From Halieaceae bacterium (GTDB lineage: Bacteria; Pseudomonadota; Gammaproteobacteria; Pseudomonadales; Halieaceae): a stretch of 6,296 nt of DNA. Position numbers and translations under genes: made by a program. Of this stretch, positions 1 through 6,296 are shown piece by piece. The notes under the pieces are model-generated. The model worked only from the letters and a program-made list of their open reading frames with translations, had not been told where the DNA came from and made no database searches. Location of the stretch: positions 10,106 to 16,401 of the forward strand of contig WTHO01000239.1 in the NCBI GenBank assembly GCA_011523115.1, in the 5' to 3' direction. How positions within the stretch are numbered: the first letter of the stretch is position 1; each line of letters begins with the position of its first letter.

Positions 1-21
1 TACCTGCACGGTGAATTTGTG

Positions 22-77
22 GGAGCCCTCAGCTTTGTTTAGGAGCCCTCAGCTTGTCTGTATTGAGAGCCCTCAGC
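22..77. repeat. Three short direct repeats, core GAGCCCTCAGC
   Basis: The 11-base core GAGCCCTCAGC occurs exactly at 23-33, 43-53 and 67-77. Copies one and two share 14 bases (GGAGCCCTCAGCTT, 22-35 and 42-55). Start-to-start spacing is 20 and then 24 bases, about two helical turns. The third copy contains the TGA stop (minus strand, 75-73) of the adjacent acetyltransferase gene, and the other two lie just beyond its 3' end. The spacers (TTTGTTTAG and TTGTCTGTATTGA regions) are T-rich and not conserved. The last CTCAG (72-76) can pair with CTGAG at 83-87, giving a small 5-bp hairpin without a U-tract. Function is unknown; a repeated protein-binding site or the edge of an array continuing left of the window are both possible. 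Confidence 0.8.
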
Positions 78-543
78 GCTCCCTGAGCATTTCTATGTGG
101 GGAATATTGTCCTCGAGGTAGGGAGCCCCGGTGGCCGTAAAGCCCAGCGATTCATAAAACGGCTGCAGATAGGTTTGTGCGCTGAGCCTGATAGCCGGCC
201 ACCGGCCGTCACAGAATATCAGTGCCAACGTCATGAGTTCGCGTGCGAGACCGCGTCGCCGAAACTCCGCATGCACTGCCACCCGTCCGATAGAACATTC
301 CTTATAGGATAGCCCCGGTGGTAGCACGCGAAGCGTCCCTATGAGCTGACTGTCGTATGAAAGTTCCAGATGCCAGCTGTCCGTATCCTTCTGGTCGACC
401 TCTTGATAGGGGCACTCCTGCTCCACCACAAAAATCGCGGTACGCAGGTTCAGAACCCGGTGCCACTCGGGCCCACTGAACAAGGCAAAGTGCCGCCAGC
501 GCCAGGAAAGCTGGTCTCGATAGTTATCGGGGATCGATGCCAT
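73..543 (-). CDS. elaA: ElaA-like GNAT family N-acetyltransferase
   Basis: This is a 156-residue GNAT acyltransferase, predicted to be cytosolic and to use acetyl-CoA; the physiological acceptor of ElaA proteins is not established. It resembles E. coli ElaA (about 153 aa) along its length. The ElaA signature FVVEQECPYQEVD is at residues 38-50. GNAT motif A spans roughly 85-104, with IGRVAV followed by the pyrophosphate-binding RRRGLA. SAQTYLQPFYESLGF (121-135) is the motif B region, and the C-terminus has IPHIEM. The start at 543 is chosen because AAGGA lies 8 bases upstream. An in-frame ATG at 561 would add MVRTVD but has no clear ribosome binding site. The gene stands alone on its strand, divergent from parC. 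The family is confident; the symbol rests on remembered similarity. Confidence 0.88.
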   Translation of the reverse strand: MASIPDNYRDQLSWRWRHFALFSGPEWHRVLNLRTAIFVVEQECPYQEVDQKDTDSWHLELSYDSQLIGTLRVLPPGLSYKECSIGRVAVHAEFRRRGLARELMTLALIFCDGRWPAIRLSAQTYLQPFYESLGFTATGAPYLEDNIPHIEMLRER

Positions 544-551
544 ATCGACTG

Positions 552-556
552 TCCTT
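552..556 (-). promoter_or_regulatory. Ribosome binding site deciding the elaA-like start
   Basis: On the minus strand AAGGA lies 8 bases before the ATG at 543-541. It lies downstream of the alternative ATG at 561-559, so it can only serve the inner start. This favours the 156-residue protein over the 162-residue version. Confidence 0.6.
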
Positions 557-561
557 ACCAT

Positions 562-577
562 TGCGCCGCTTGGCGCA
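562..577. promoter_or_regulatory. Perfect inverted repeat TGCGCC-GCTT-GGCGCA
   Basis: Two 6-base arms are exact reverse complements around a 4-base spacer. The element is in the divergent elaA-like/parC intergenic region, 18 bases upstream of the preferred elaA-like start and abutting the alternative ATG at 561. It could be an operator or a stable hairpin in the leader of the leftward mRNA. No regulator family is recognised from the sequence. Confidence 0.4.
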
Positions 578-626
578 GCCTGTCGTGGTGTTACTGTGCC
601 GGGGTGCGTTAGGATACCGCGGTTGA

Positions 627-651
627 AGGGCAGGGCGATGACGCCTGCCCT
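627..651. promoter_or_regulatory. 8-bp inverted repeat in the parC upstream region
   Basis: AGGGCAGG (627-634) and CCTGCCCT (644-651) are perfect reverse complements with a 9-base spacer (635-643). The element ends 27 bases before the parC ATG. If transcribed it would form a GC-rich hairpin in the 5' leader; as DNA it could be an operator. No U-tract follows, so it is not an intrinsic terminator. No convincing promoter hexamer pair was found for either gene in 562-678. The best -10-like match is TAGGAT at 610-615, without a good -35. Confidence 0.4.
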
Positions 652-678
652 GTCGTTTCGAGAGAGTTTTTCATTGCC

Positions 679-2934
679 ATGACAGACATGATGCAGCCCT
701 CCGTCGATGTTGAGCAGCTGTCGCTGCGCGATTACGCCGAAAAAGCCTACCTCGACTACTCCATGTACGTCATTTTAGACCGGGCACTGCCGCATATCGG
801 TGATGGCCTAAAGCCAGTGCAGCGACGCATCGTTTACGCGATGAGCGAGCTGGGGCTTAAGGCATCCGCCAAATATAAGAAATCCGCGCGCACGGTTGGT
901 GACGTTATTGGCAAGTTCCACCCTCACGGTGACAGCGCCGCCTACGAAGCGATGGTGCTGATGGCGCAGGAATTTTCTTATCGCTATCCGCTGATTGATG
1001 GACAGGGGAACTGGGGGTCTCCAGACGATCCCAAGTCTTTCGCCGCCATGCGTTACACCGAATCCCGATTGACGGCGTATGCAGAGGTCCTGCTGGCGGA
1101 GCTCGGGCAGGGCACCGTGGATTGGCAGCCCAACTTCGATGGAACGCTCGAGGAACCCACGGTGCTGCCCGCGCAAGTGCCGAATCTTCTGCTGAACGGC
1201 ACCACGGGTATTGCGGTCGGGATGGCTACAGACATCCCGCCCCATAACCTGACTGAAGTGGTGGCTGCGACAATCCACCTGCTGGATTCACCCAAGGCCA
1301 CGGTGGCCGATCTCTGCCAGCACATTAAAGGCCCGGATTTTCCCACAGAGGCTGAAATCATCACGCCTGCGGAGGAATTACGGACGCTTTATGAGACCGG
1401 TCGCGGGGCGTTGCGAGTGCGCGCTGCCTATACCGTGGAGGATGGAGCGGTGGTCATCCATGCGTTGCCTTACCAGGTGTCGGGGGCCAAAGTGCTGGAG
1501 CAGATTGCCGCGCAGATGCAAGCACGCAAACTACCGATGGTGTCTGACTTGCGCGATGAGTCAGATCACGAGCACCCCACGCGATTGGTGTTGGTGCCTC
1601 GCTCCAATCGCGTTGATCTCGACAGTGTGATGAGCCACCTCTTTGCGACCACCGATCTTGAGCGCACTTACCGGGTGAATCTCAATGTGATTGGTGTTGA
1701 TGGTCGCCCCGCTGTGAAGTCGCTGGTCACGATCCTCAAGGAGTGGCTCGCGTTTCGTAAGGCAACCGTCAAGCGGCGGCTAGAGTATCGACTCGAGCGT
1801 GTCGAGCGACGAATCCACATCCTTGAGGGTTATCTGGTCGCCTTCCTCAATATCGATGAGGTGATTCGTATTATCCGCGAGGAGGATGAGCCCAAGCCGG
1901 TGCTCATGAAGACCTTCAAGATCAGCGATATTCAGGCCGAAGCGATTCTGGACCTCAAGCTTCGCAATCTGGCAAAGCTGGAAGAGATGAAGATTCGCGG
2001 CGAGCAGGATGAGCTGTCTGAGGAGCGGGATGCCCTCAAGAAAACGCTGGGCAGCGACGCTCGATTGAAGACATTGATCAAGCGTGAGTTGAAGGCGGTG
2101 GTAGATACCCACGGTGATGCTCGGCGGGCGCCGCTTGCTGAGCGTGAGGAGGCAAAGGCCTTCAGCGAGTTGGAGTTGACCACGGCTGACCCACTGACGA
2201 TTGTGTTGTCCGATAAAGGCTGGATACGGGCTGCCAAGGGCCACGAGATCGACCCCGAATCACTCAGCTACAAATCAGGTGATGGCTTTCGTTTTGCCGC
2301 AAGGGGCAAATCCAATTTACCCACTGTTGTGCTGGACTCGACCGGTAGGGCCTACACATTGCCCACCCACCAGCTCCCCTCGGCGCGGGGCCAGGGTGAG
2401 CCGCTGACGGGGCGCATCAATCCGCCTTCGGGCGCGACTTTTCAGGGGCTGTTGACCGGAGCAGAGGATGATCGTTTTTTATTGGCCAGTGATGCGGGCT
2501 ACGGGTTTGTCGTTCAGTTCGGTCAGCTTCAGGCCAAGAACAAAGCCGGCAAAGCGGTACTGACCCTGCCAAAGAACGCGCGGGTTTTATCGCCAGCCGC
2601 GATTGCAGCCGGGGGGCAGGACCCTCTGGTTGTCGTGGCAACCAACGAGGGGCGTATGCTGGTTTTCCCACTGGCTGACCTGCCCGAATTGGCACGGGGC
2701 AAGGGTAACAAGCTGATTGGTATTCCCTCGGCCAGAGCCGCCGCCCGAGAAGAGTTTGTCGCCGGCCTTTGCGTGGTAGCCGAGGGCGATACGCTGCAGG
2801 TCACCTCCGGCGGGCACTACCGCAATTTCAAGTGGTCGGAGCTCGAACATTTTCGTGGCGAGCGTGGGCGTCGTGGCAGCAAGTTGCCAAAGGGCTACCA
2901 GAGGGTGACTCGGCTACAGGTTGTCACTGACTGA
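679..2934 (+). CDS. parC: DNA topoisomerase IV subunit A (ParC)
   Basis: ParC is the DNA-cleaving subunit of topoisomerase IV, which with ParE decatenates daughter chromosomes and relaxes supercoils. The 751 residues match the E. coli length (752). The N-terminal breakage-reunion domain includes the [10 protein letters not shown] segment (41-50) and the catalytic tyrosine Tyr126 in RYTES, equivalent to E. coli Tyr120. The quinolone-determining region is [15 protein letters not shown], with Ser86 and Glu90 matching the susceptible residues Ser80 and Glu84 of E. coli. [13 protein letters not shown] and the coiled-coil region (about 345-490) follow. The last 250 residues are the diverged beta-pinwheel DNA-wrapping domain, where a clear GyrA box is not evident, as expected for ParC rather than GyrA. 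The start matches the family N-terminus (MTDM/MSDM). The only purine-rich stretch, GAGAGAG at 660-666, lies 12 bases upstream and is a weak binding site. parE is not in the window. Confidence 0.97.
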   Translation: MTDMMQPSVDVEQLSLRDYAEKAYLDYSMYVILDRALPHIGDGLKPVQRRIVYAMSELGLKASAKYKKSARTVGDVIGKFHPHGDSAAYEAMVLMAQEFSYRYPLIDGQGNWGSPDDPKSFAAMRYTESRLTAYAEVLLAELGQGTVDWQPNFDGTLEEPTVLPAQVPNLLLNGTTGIAVGMATDIPPHNLTEVVAATIHLLDSPKATVADLCQHIKGPDFPTEAEIITPAEELRTLYETGRGALRVRAAYTVEDGAVVIHALPYQVSGAKVLEQIAAQMQARKLPMVSDLRDESDHEHPTRLVLVPRSNRVDLDSVMSHLFATTDLERTYRVNLNVIGVDGRPAVKSLVTILKEWLAFRKATVKRRLEYRLERVERRIHILEGYLVAFLNIDEVIRIIREEDEPKPVLMKTFKISDIQAEAILDLKLRNLAKLEEMKIRGEQDELSEERDALKKTLGSDARLKTLIKRELKAVVDTHGDARRAPLAEREEAKAFSELELTTADPLTIVLSDKGWIRAAKGHEIDPESLSYKSGDGFRFAARGKSNLPTVVLDSTGRAYTLPTHQLPSARGQGEPLTGRINPPSGATFQGLLTGAEDDRFLLASDAGYGFVVQFGQLQAKNKAGKAVLTLPKNARVLSPAAIAAGGQDPLVVVATNEGRMLVFPLADLPELARGKGNKLIGIPSARAAAREEFVAGLCVVAEGDTLQVTSGGHYRNFKWSELEHFRGERGRRGSKLPKGYQRVTRLQVVTD

Positions 2935-2942
2935 AGGTTCAG
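2931..2942. other. Convergent stop-codon junction, palindromic CTGA-AGGT-TCAG
   Basis: The parC stop (TGA 2932-2934) and the stop of the leftward membrane protein gene (TGA on minus, 2941-2939) are separated by only 4 bases, 2935-2938. Both stops lie in the arms of the short inverted repeat CTGA-AGGT-TCAG. A weak outer pairing, GGCTAC (2912-2917) with GTAGCC (2950-2955), surrounds it. No U-tract is present, so no intrinsic terminator is evident for either gene and their 3' transcript ends probably overlap. Confidence 0.6.
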
Positions 2943-4213
2943 AACGGCAGTAGCCCCTGGGGTGTGTCGTCGTCTGGGGATGTCACGATGCGTCTCAGGT
3001 TCTGCAACTGCCGCTCGAGTAAGTCGAGGTGTTTGCCGCTGATACCGCCCAGAGCCATCCATCGCTCATCAATGACATCGATACCGACCCGCGCCGTCAG
3101 GCCGCGGTCCTCTGCCGCGTGGGATGACAGCAGGATACCCTCTACCTCTTGGCTGGCGAGCTCCAATAGCTCATCGAGCGTGGCCTGAATGTAAAGCCCT
3201 GGATAGATGTCCTGATCGTCGCCACGACCGAGTTCGCTCAGCCCGATCGCCATCCCGGGTAAAAATCGCAGCCGGTCATGTTTTTCAGCCAGTTCGCAGC
3301 AACGCGATAACAGCCAGGCACAGCTGGCGGCGCGTAACACAGGAGAGCCAGCGGCATGTGTACCGGAGAAGTAAACCGCGAGCCCAAACTGGCGGATCAC
3401 GCTTAACTCACCCCCATAAAACCCGGCGCTGCCAAATGCCATACGATGCAGCTTGGCCACGTAGGTTTGCAGGCGCGACTCGTCTAGCGTATCGAGGTAG
3501 GCCGGAAGATGTTTCAGTGAGATACATAGAATCGCAGTCTCGTGATAGTGCTCTTCACTCCGATCCGTAATGTCTTGCGATGTGAGCAAATCAAGCGGCA
3601 GTGCGTTAATCCTGTCCTTAAGCTTGTGGACTTCATTCACGGATGCAGAAGCGTCCTCGGTGACGGCGTCGAGTTGCGCCACCGCGTCACTAATATCCCG
3701 TGCCAATCGCTGACCCATGGGTTTCGTCAGCGCATAGACCGCGCTGCTCAGCAACACAGACAGCGCAATCAAACCCCAGATCAAGGTCTCGCGACTCGCA
3801 CGTTGCTCGCTGAGGTCCAGGTACAGCTCCACTGTGCCTGCACTGTTGCCATCGATCAGTATTTCATATTGAAACGCTTCACCATCCGGCGTCACTTGGC
3901 CTCTCACAGCAAGTTCGTTGCCTTCGACATCCAGCGCACGCGCGGCCGCGAAAAGGCTCTGATCGGCATAGAACTGCAGCTCAGCCATCAGGCCCAACCG
4001 GTCGCCGGCAGCGAGTTCAATCGCGGTCCTCGCGGCGAGTTGCTGTGCGGCGGCGCGGGCATGCTCGCTCAAAGTGGTGTTCTGAATGGACAGCGTTGAC
4101 TGCGCCGCCACGATCACGAGCGCCAGGGTAGCGATGAGGCAACACCCCGCCGCAGACAGTGCGAGCTGTTGAGATAGGGGTAGATGGCGTAGTCGCTGCA
4201 AGAGCTGCCTCAA
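2939..4213 (-). CDS. Smp/AhpA-like two-TM membrane protein with degenerate cyclase-like domain
   Basis: This is a 424-residue inner-membrane protein with a receptor-like layout. TM1 is at about 17-37, a periplasmic region at 38-143 containing ALDVEGNELA (a Cache-like turn), and TM2 at about 144-162. A helical linker of HAMP or coiled-coil character (about 163-215) leads to a cytosolic domain from about 225. The N-terminal half and the position back to back with serB suggest the Smp/AhpA (YtjB) family, whose E. coli member is much shorter. The cytosolic part follows class III nucleotide cyclase spacing: strand AILCISL, then YGGEL, then VIRQFGLAVYF, then an alanine-rich helix and GMAIGLSEL. The two metal-binding aspartates are absent, with Ser232 and Leu278 at the expected places, so catalysis is unlikely. 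The start is TTG, supported by GGAG 7 bases upstream. Function is unknown; sensing or scaffolding is inference. Confidence 0.75.
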   Translation of the reverse strand: MRQLLQRLRHLPLSQQLALSAAGCCLIATLALVIVAAQSTLSIQNTTLSEHARAAAQQLAARTAIELAAGDRLGLMAELQFYADQSLFAAARALDVEGNELAVRGQVTPDGEAFQYEILIDGNSAGTVELYLDLSEQRASRETLIWGLIALSVLLSSAVYALTKPMGQRLARDISDAVAQLDAVTEDASASVNEVHKLKDRINALPLDLLTSQDITDRSEEHYHETAILCISLKHLPAYLDTLDESRLQTYVAKLHRMAFGSAGFYGGELSVIRQFGLAVYFSGTHAAGSPVLRAASCAWLLSRCCELAEKHDRLRFLPGMAIGLSELGRGDDQDIYPGLYIQATLDELLELASQEVEGILLSSHAAEDRGLTARVGIDVIDERWMALGGISGKHLDLLERQLQNLRRIVTSPDDDTPQGLLPF

Positions 4214-4220
4214 AGATTTT

Positions 4221-4224
4221 CTCC
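4221..4224 (-). promoter_or_regulatory. Ribosome binding site supporting a TTG start
   Basis: GGAG on the minus strand lies 7 bases before the TTG at 4213-4211. No ATG or GTG is equally well placed, and the TTG start puts a short basic N-terminus (MRQLLQRLRH) ahead of TM1, which is sensible membrane topology. Confidence 0.6.
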
Positions 4225-4239
4225 GGTGAGCGCCAGTTC

Positions 4240-4245
4240 AGTATA
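4240..4245 (-). promoter_or_regulatory. Putative -10 of the leftward membrane-protein gene
   Basis: On the minus strand TATACT (4245-4240) matches five of six -10 consensus bases. It overlaps the rightward TATAAA by four base pairs. A start near 4233 would give a leader of about 20 bases, enough for the GGAG ribosome binding site and the TTG start. No good -35 was found at 16-18 bases, which lowers confidence. Confidence 0.4.
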
Positions 4246-4257
4246 AACTTCAGACGC

Positions 4258-4281
4258 TGCGACAGTAGGGCAATTGTCGCA
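4258..4281. promoter_or_regulatory. Dyad TGCGACA-N10-TGTCGCA upstream of serB
   Basis: Two perfect 7-base arms (4258-4264 and 4275-4281) flank a 10-base spacer. They lie just downstream of the overlapping -10 elements and end 9 bases before the serB ATG. A further TGCGACA occurs at 4323-4329, inside the start of serB. The dyad could be an operator for the divergent pair, or an RNA hairpin close enough to the start codon to affect serB translation. Confidence 0.45.
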
Positions 4282-4290
4282 CCGAACCTG

Positions 4291-5235
4291 ATGCTGACAA
4301 CAGGAAGCCGCCGCGTGGTAAGTGCGACACACTCGATTGTCTTGATGGCGCCCGGCGGCGCCATATTGGACATCGACCTGGTGTCCGAAGTCGTCGAAGG
4401 CGCCGGCGCCCGGGTGCTTGCATCTCGCTCTATACCTGTTCCTGTCTCCCTTGCAGATCGCAGGACGGTTCACGGCTTGTTGATCTCCTGCGGCGATGGC
4501 GAGGCCGTGTCGGCCCCACTGCGAGACCTCTCCGATGAGACCGGTATCGACATCGCGTTGCAGACACGCAGCGAGCGATGCCGCGCATACCGGCTCGCGG
4601 TCTTCGACATGGACTCCACGCTCATCGACTGCGAGGTGATCGATGAATTGGCGAGCGCCGCGGGGGTGGGTAACAAAGTCTCCGACATTACGGCGAGCGC
4701 GATGCGTGGCGAGCTCGACTTCGACGAGAGTTTTCGCACTCGTCTCGCCTTGCTGGAGGGTCTTGATGCCGATGCGGTGCAGGCGCTGGCAGACCGATTA
4801 CCGGTGAAGGAGGGGCTCCGTGAAATGATCACTACCCTGAAAGCCCGGGGCATGACGACAGCCATTTTCTCCGGCGGATTTGCGCCGATCGCAGAGCGGC
4901 TGCAGTCGGATTTCGGGTTTGACGAGGTGGTCGCCAACGCGCTCGATGTGGAGGACGGCAAAATCACGGGCCGGGTCGTGCCGCCCATTGTGAATCGCGA
5001 GTACAAAGCCCGTGCGCTGCGTGACTTGGCTCGGCGTCTGGATATCAGCCTTGATGTTTGTATCGCAGTGGGCGATGGCGCCAACGACCTGTCCATGATG
5101 GCAGCCGCCGGCTTGGGCGTGGCCTTTCACGCCAAACCTGCAGTGCGAGCCGCCAGCCCGATCGAGGTCACCCATTGCGGTCTCGACGGCGTGTGCTACC
5201 TGCTGGGTAATGAGGGTGAGTTCGCAGTCGACTGA
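4291..5235 (+). CDS. serB: Phosphoserine phosphatase (SerB)
   Basis: SerB hydrolyses O-phospho-L-serine to L-serine and phosphate, the last step of serine biosynthesis in the cytosol. It is a HAD-superfamily enzyme of 314 residues from the ATG used here (E. coli 322). An N-terminal ACT-like domain (about 10-95) precedes the catalytic core. Motif I is DMDST, with nucleophile Asp106 and general acid Asp108. AMRGELDF (substrate-binding Glu and Arg) lies at about 137-144. Motif II is Ser194 in SGG, motif III is Lys239 in EYKA, and motif IV is GDGANDL with Asp262 and Asp266. The start is uncertain. ATG 4291 lacks a clear ribosome binding site, whereas GTG 4315 has AGGA 9 bases upstream and would give 306 residues. 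A GTG at 4159 keeps the frame open but overlaps the divergent gene and precedes the putative promoter. Confidence 0.96.
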   Translation: MLTTGSRRVVSATHSIVLMAPGGAILDIDLVSEVVEGAGARVLASRSIPVPVSLADRRTVHGLLISCGDGEAVSAPLRDLSDETGIDIALQTRSERCRAYRLAVFDMDSTLIDCEVIDELASAAGVGNKVSDITASAMRGELDFDESFRTRLALLEGLDADAVQALADRLPVKEGLREMITTLKARGMTTAIFSGGFAPIAERLQSDFGFDEVVANALDVEDGKITGRVVPPIVNREYKARALRDLARRLDISLDVCIAVGDGANDLSMMAAAGLGVAFHAKPAVRAASPIEVTHCGLDGVCYLLGNEGEFAVD

Positions 5236-5303
5236 CTGAACATCGTCGCCGTTTGTTATCCCGCTGGGGTATCATCACGCTTTTGCGTATTGGGTCATCG
5301 GCG
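5236..5303 (+). promoter_or_regulatory. serB-efp spacer with possible efp promoter
   Basis: This 68-base gap holds a -10-like TATCAT (5270-5275) without a convincing -35. It also has a short hairpin around CCC-GCT-GGG (5260-5268) and ACGC-TTTT-GCGT (5277-5288). None forms a clear intrinsic terminator. efp may therefore be transcribed both from serB readthrough and from a local promoter. Confidence 0.25.
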
Positions 5304-5876
5304 ATGCCAAACTTTTCCACTAATGAATTCAAACCCGGCCTGAAGGTCATGCTGGATGGCGAGCCCTGCTCCATTCTTGAGAACGAATTTGTGAAACCGG
5401 GCAAAGGGCAGGCGTTTAACCGCGTCAAACTCCGCAACCTGAAATCGGGTCGCGTCTGGGAGAGAACATTCAAATCCGGAGACACTCTCGAGGGTGCCGA
5501 TGTCATGGACGTCGACCTTGAGTACTCCTACACCGACGGCGAGTTCTGGCATTTCATGGACCCCTCTACTTACGAGCAGTACGGCGCTGATCGCGACGCC
5601 GTTGGCGAGGCGGAGAAATGGTTAAAAGAGCAGGAACGCTATGAGATCACGCTCTACAATGGATCACCGCTGGCCGTTACCCCGCCTAATTTCATCGAGC
5701 TTGAAATCACCGAGACGGATCCGGGTTTAAAGGGCGACACTGCCCAGGGCGGCAGCAAGCCAGCGACCTTGAGCACCGGCGCCGTTGTGAGAGTGCCGCT
5801 GTTTATTACCGAGGGCGAGGTGATTCGGGTCGATACCCGCACCGGTGAATACGTGAGTCGCGCCAGTAAAAACTGA
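5304..5876 (+). CDS. efp: Translation elongation factor P
   Basis: EF-P binds ribosomes stalled on consecutive prolines, between the P and E sites, and promotes peptide bond formation. The 190 residues compare with 188 in E. coli. Domain I (1 to about 64, KOW-like) carries the KPGKGQAF loop with the modifiable Lys34. The two OB-fold domains follow (about 66-128 and 130-188), including [20 protein letters not shown] and the C-terminal signature [11 protein letters not shown]. Lys34 in this loop is the (R)-beta-lysylation type modified by EpmA and EpmB, rather than the arginine type rhamnosylated by EarP. The ATG at 5304 gives the canonical N-terminus MPNFSTNEF. Open frame extends to 5253, but those 17 residues do not belong to the family. 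The ribosome binding site is weak. epmA follows after 2 bases. Confidence 0.98.
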   Translation: MPNFSTNEFKPGLKVMLDGEPCSILENEFVKPGKGQAFNRVKLRNLKSGRVWERTFKSGDTLEGADVMDVDLEYSYTDGEFWHFMDPSTYEQYGADRDAVGEAEKWLKEQERYEITLYNGSPLAVTPPNFIELEITETDPGLKGDTAQGGSKPATLSTGAVVRVPLFITEGEVIRVDTRTGEYVSRASKN

Positions 5877-5878
5877 TC

Positions 5879-6296
5879 ATGACGGATTGGCGGCCTTCGG
5901 CGTCGCTGGTCAATCTGACCGAACGCGCCAAATTACTGGCGCAACTGCGAGCATTTTTTTCTGTTAGAGACGTGCTCGAGGTTGAGACGCCCTTGCTTTC
6001 ACAGGCCACGGTGCCCGACCCCGGTATTGCCGTGTTTCAATTCCCAATTGGCGGCGGCGATAGCGAGACGCGATATCTGCAGACTTCACCAGAGTTCGCC
6101 ATGAAGCGGCTACTGGCTGCGGGGGCTGGCGATATCTTCCAGATTTCCAAGGCCTTCCGTTCCGGTGAGGTTGGCCGGCATCACAACCCGGAGTTTTCAC
6201 TACTCGAATGGTATCGCCTTCGCTGGGATCACGCCGCCTTAATGCGCGAGGTGGCGGCGTTGGTGGAGGAGGTGTTGGGGATCCAAGGCTGGCAGG
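5879..6296 (+). CDS. epmA: EF-P--lysine ligase EpmA (3' end outside window)
   Basis: EpmA (also GenX/PoxA/YjeA) is a class II lysyl-tRNA synthetase paralogue without the anticodon-binding domain. It attaches (R)-beta-lysine to Lys34 of EF-P instead of charging tRNA. The visible 139 residues are the N-terminal part of a protein usually near 325 aa. They begin WRPSASLVNLTERA, close to the E. coli start, and contain VLEVETPLLSQATV (32-45, motif 1 region) and LQTSPEFAMKRLL (67-79). The motif 2 segment at 93-112 includes FRSGEVGRHHNPEF and LEWY. Starting directly at the class II core, with no preceding OB-fold, distinguishes it from LysS. The ATG lies 2 bases after the efp stop with no clear ribosome binding site, suggesting translational coupling. 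The frame is open to the edge. Confidence 0.95.
   Translation, partial: MTDWRPSASLVNLTERAKLLAQLRAFFSVRDVLEVETPLLSQATVPDPGIAVFQFPIGGGDSETRYLQTSPEFAMKRLLAAGAGDIFQISKAFRSGEVGRHHNPEFSLLEWYRLRWDHAALMREVAALVEEVLGIQGWQ

Larger units (their letters stand above)
4219..4247 (+). promoter_or_regulatory. Putative serB promoter
   Basis: A near-consensus -10 TATAAA (4242-4247) lies 17 bases after a poor -35 match, TTCTCC (4219-4224). The transcript would start near 4254, leaving a leader of about 37 bases before the ATG at 4291. If real, it excludes the in-frame GTG at 4159 as the serB start. This is judged by eye and no start site is known. Confidence 0.45.

Noticed and set aside
22..77. CRISPR-like array
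   Set aside because: The repeat core is only 11-14 bases and the spacers about 9-13 bases, far below CRISPR dimensions, and no cas gene is nearby.
808..1278. 156-codon open frame on the minus strand inside parC
   Set aside because: It is antisense to the most conserved part of ParC and has no recognisable features.
3542..4099. 185-codon open frame on the plus strand opposite the membrane protein gene
   Set aside because: The product shows no domain or membrane pattern, while the opposite frame encodes clear TM segments and a domain layout.
4159..4290. N-terminal extension of serB from GTG 4159
   Set aside because: It would overlap the first 55 bases of the divergent gene and lie upstream of the putative serB promoter, and the extra residues do not resemble SerB.
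4470..5096. 208-codon open frame on the minus strand inside serB
   Set aside because: It is antisense to the catalytic core of serB, has a low-complexity Ser/Arg-rich product, and shows no recognisable domain. It is a codon-bias shadow.
5257..5288. Intrinsic terminator after serB
   Set aside because: The stem around CCC-GCT-GGG is short with a wobble pair, and the TTTT run is not directly after it.
5253..5303. N-terminal extension of efp from an upstream start codon
   Set aside because: The extra 17 residues precede the canonical EF-P N-terminus and cover the likely promoter region.

Overview
The window looks like ordinary core chromosome of a gammaproteobacterium of moderately high GC. The evidence is a ParC, an EF-P of the lysine-34 type, an EpmA lysyltransferase, an ElaA-type acetyltransferase and an Smp/AhpA-like membrane protein lying back to back with serB. 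That smp-serB pairing is also known from E. coli, although the proteins here are clearly diverged. A marine lineage such as the Halieaceae/Cellvibrionales would fit, but that placement is inference from general resemblance only.

Layout: positions 1-80 hold three copies of an 11-base direct repeat, the last touching the stop codon of a leftward ElaA-like GNAT gene (73-543). A 117-135 bp divergent region with two inverted repeats separates it from rightward parC (679-2934). parC converges on a leftward two-TM membrane protein (2939-4213) with only 4 bp between the stop codons. That gene starts with TTG and is divergent from serB (4291-5235). The gap between them holds overlapping back-to-back -10 elements and a TGCGACA/TGTCGCA dyad. 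serB is followed after 68 bp by efp (5304-5876), and efp after 2 bp by epmA, which runs off the right edge.

Functionally, ParC is the DNA-cleaving subunit of topoisomerase IV. SerB makes L-serine from phosphoserine. EF-P rescues ribosomes stalled on proline stretches, and EpmA beta-lysylates EF-P on Lys34, so target and modifying enzyme sit in one likely transcription unit. The partner 2,3-aminomutase EpmB is not in the window.

No mobile element, CRISPR array, tRNA or rRNA was seen. The least ordinary items are the membrane protein, whose cytosolic part resembles a class III nucleotide cyclase domain lacking both metal-binding aspartates, the divergent control region it shares with serB, and the direct repeats at the left edge.
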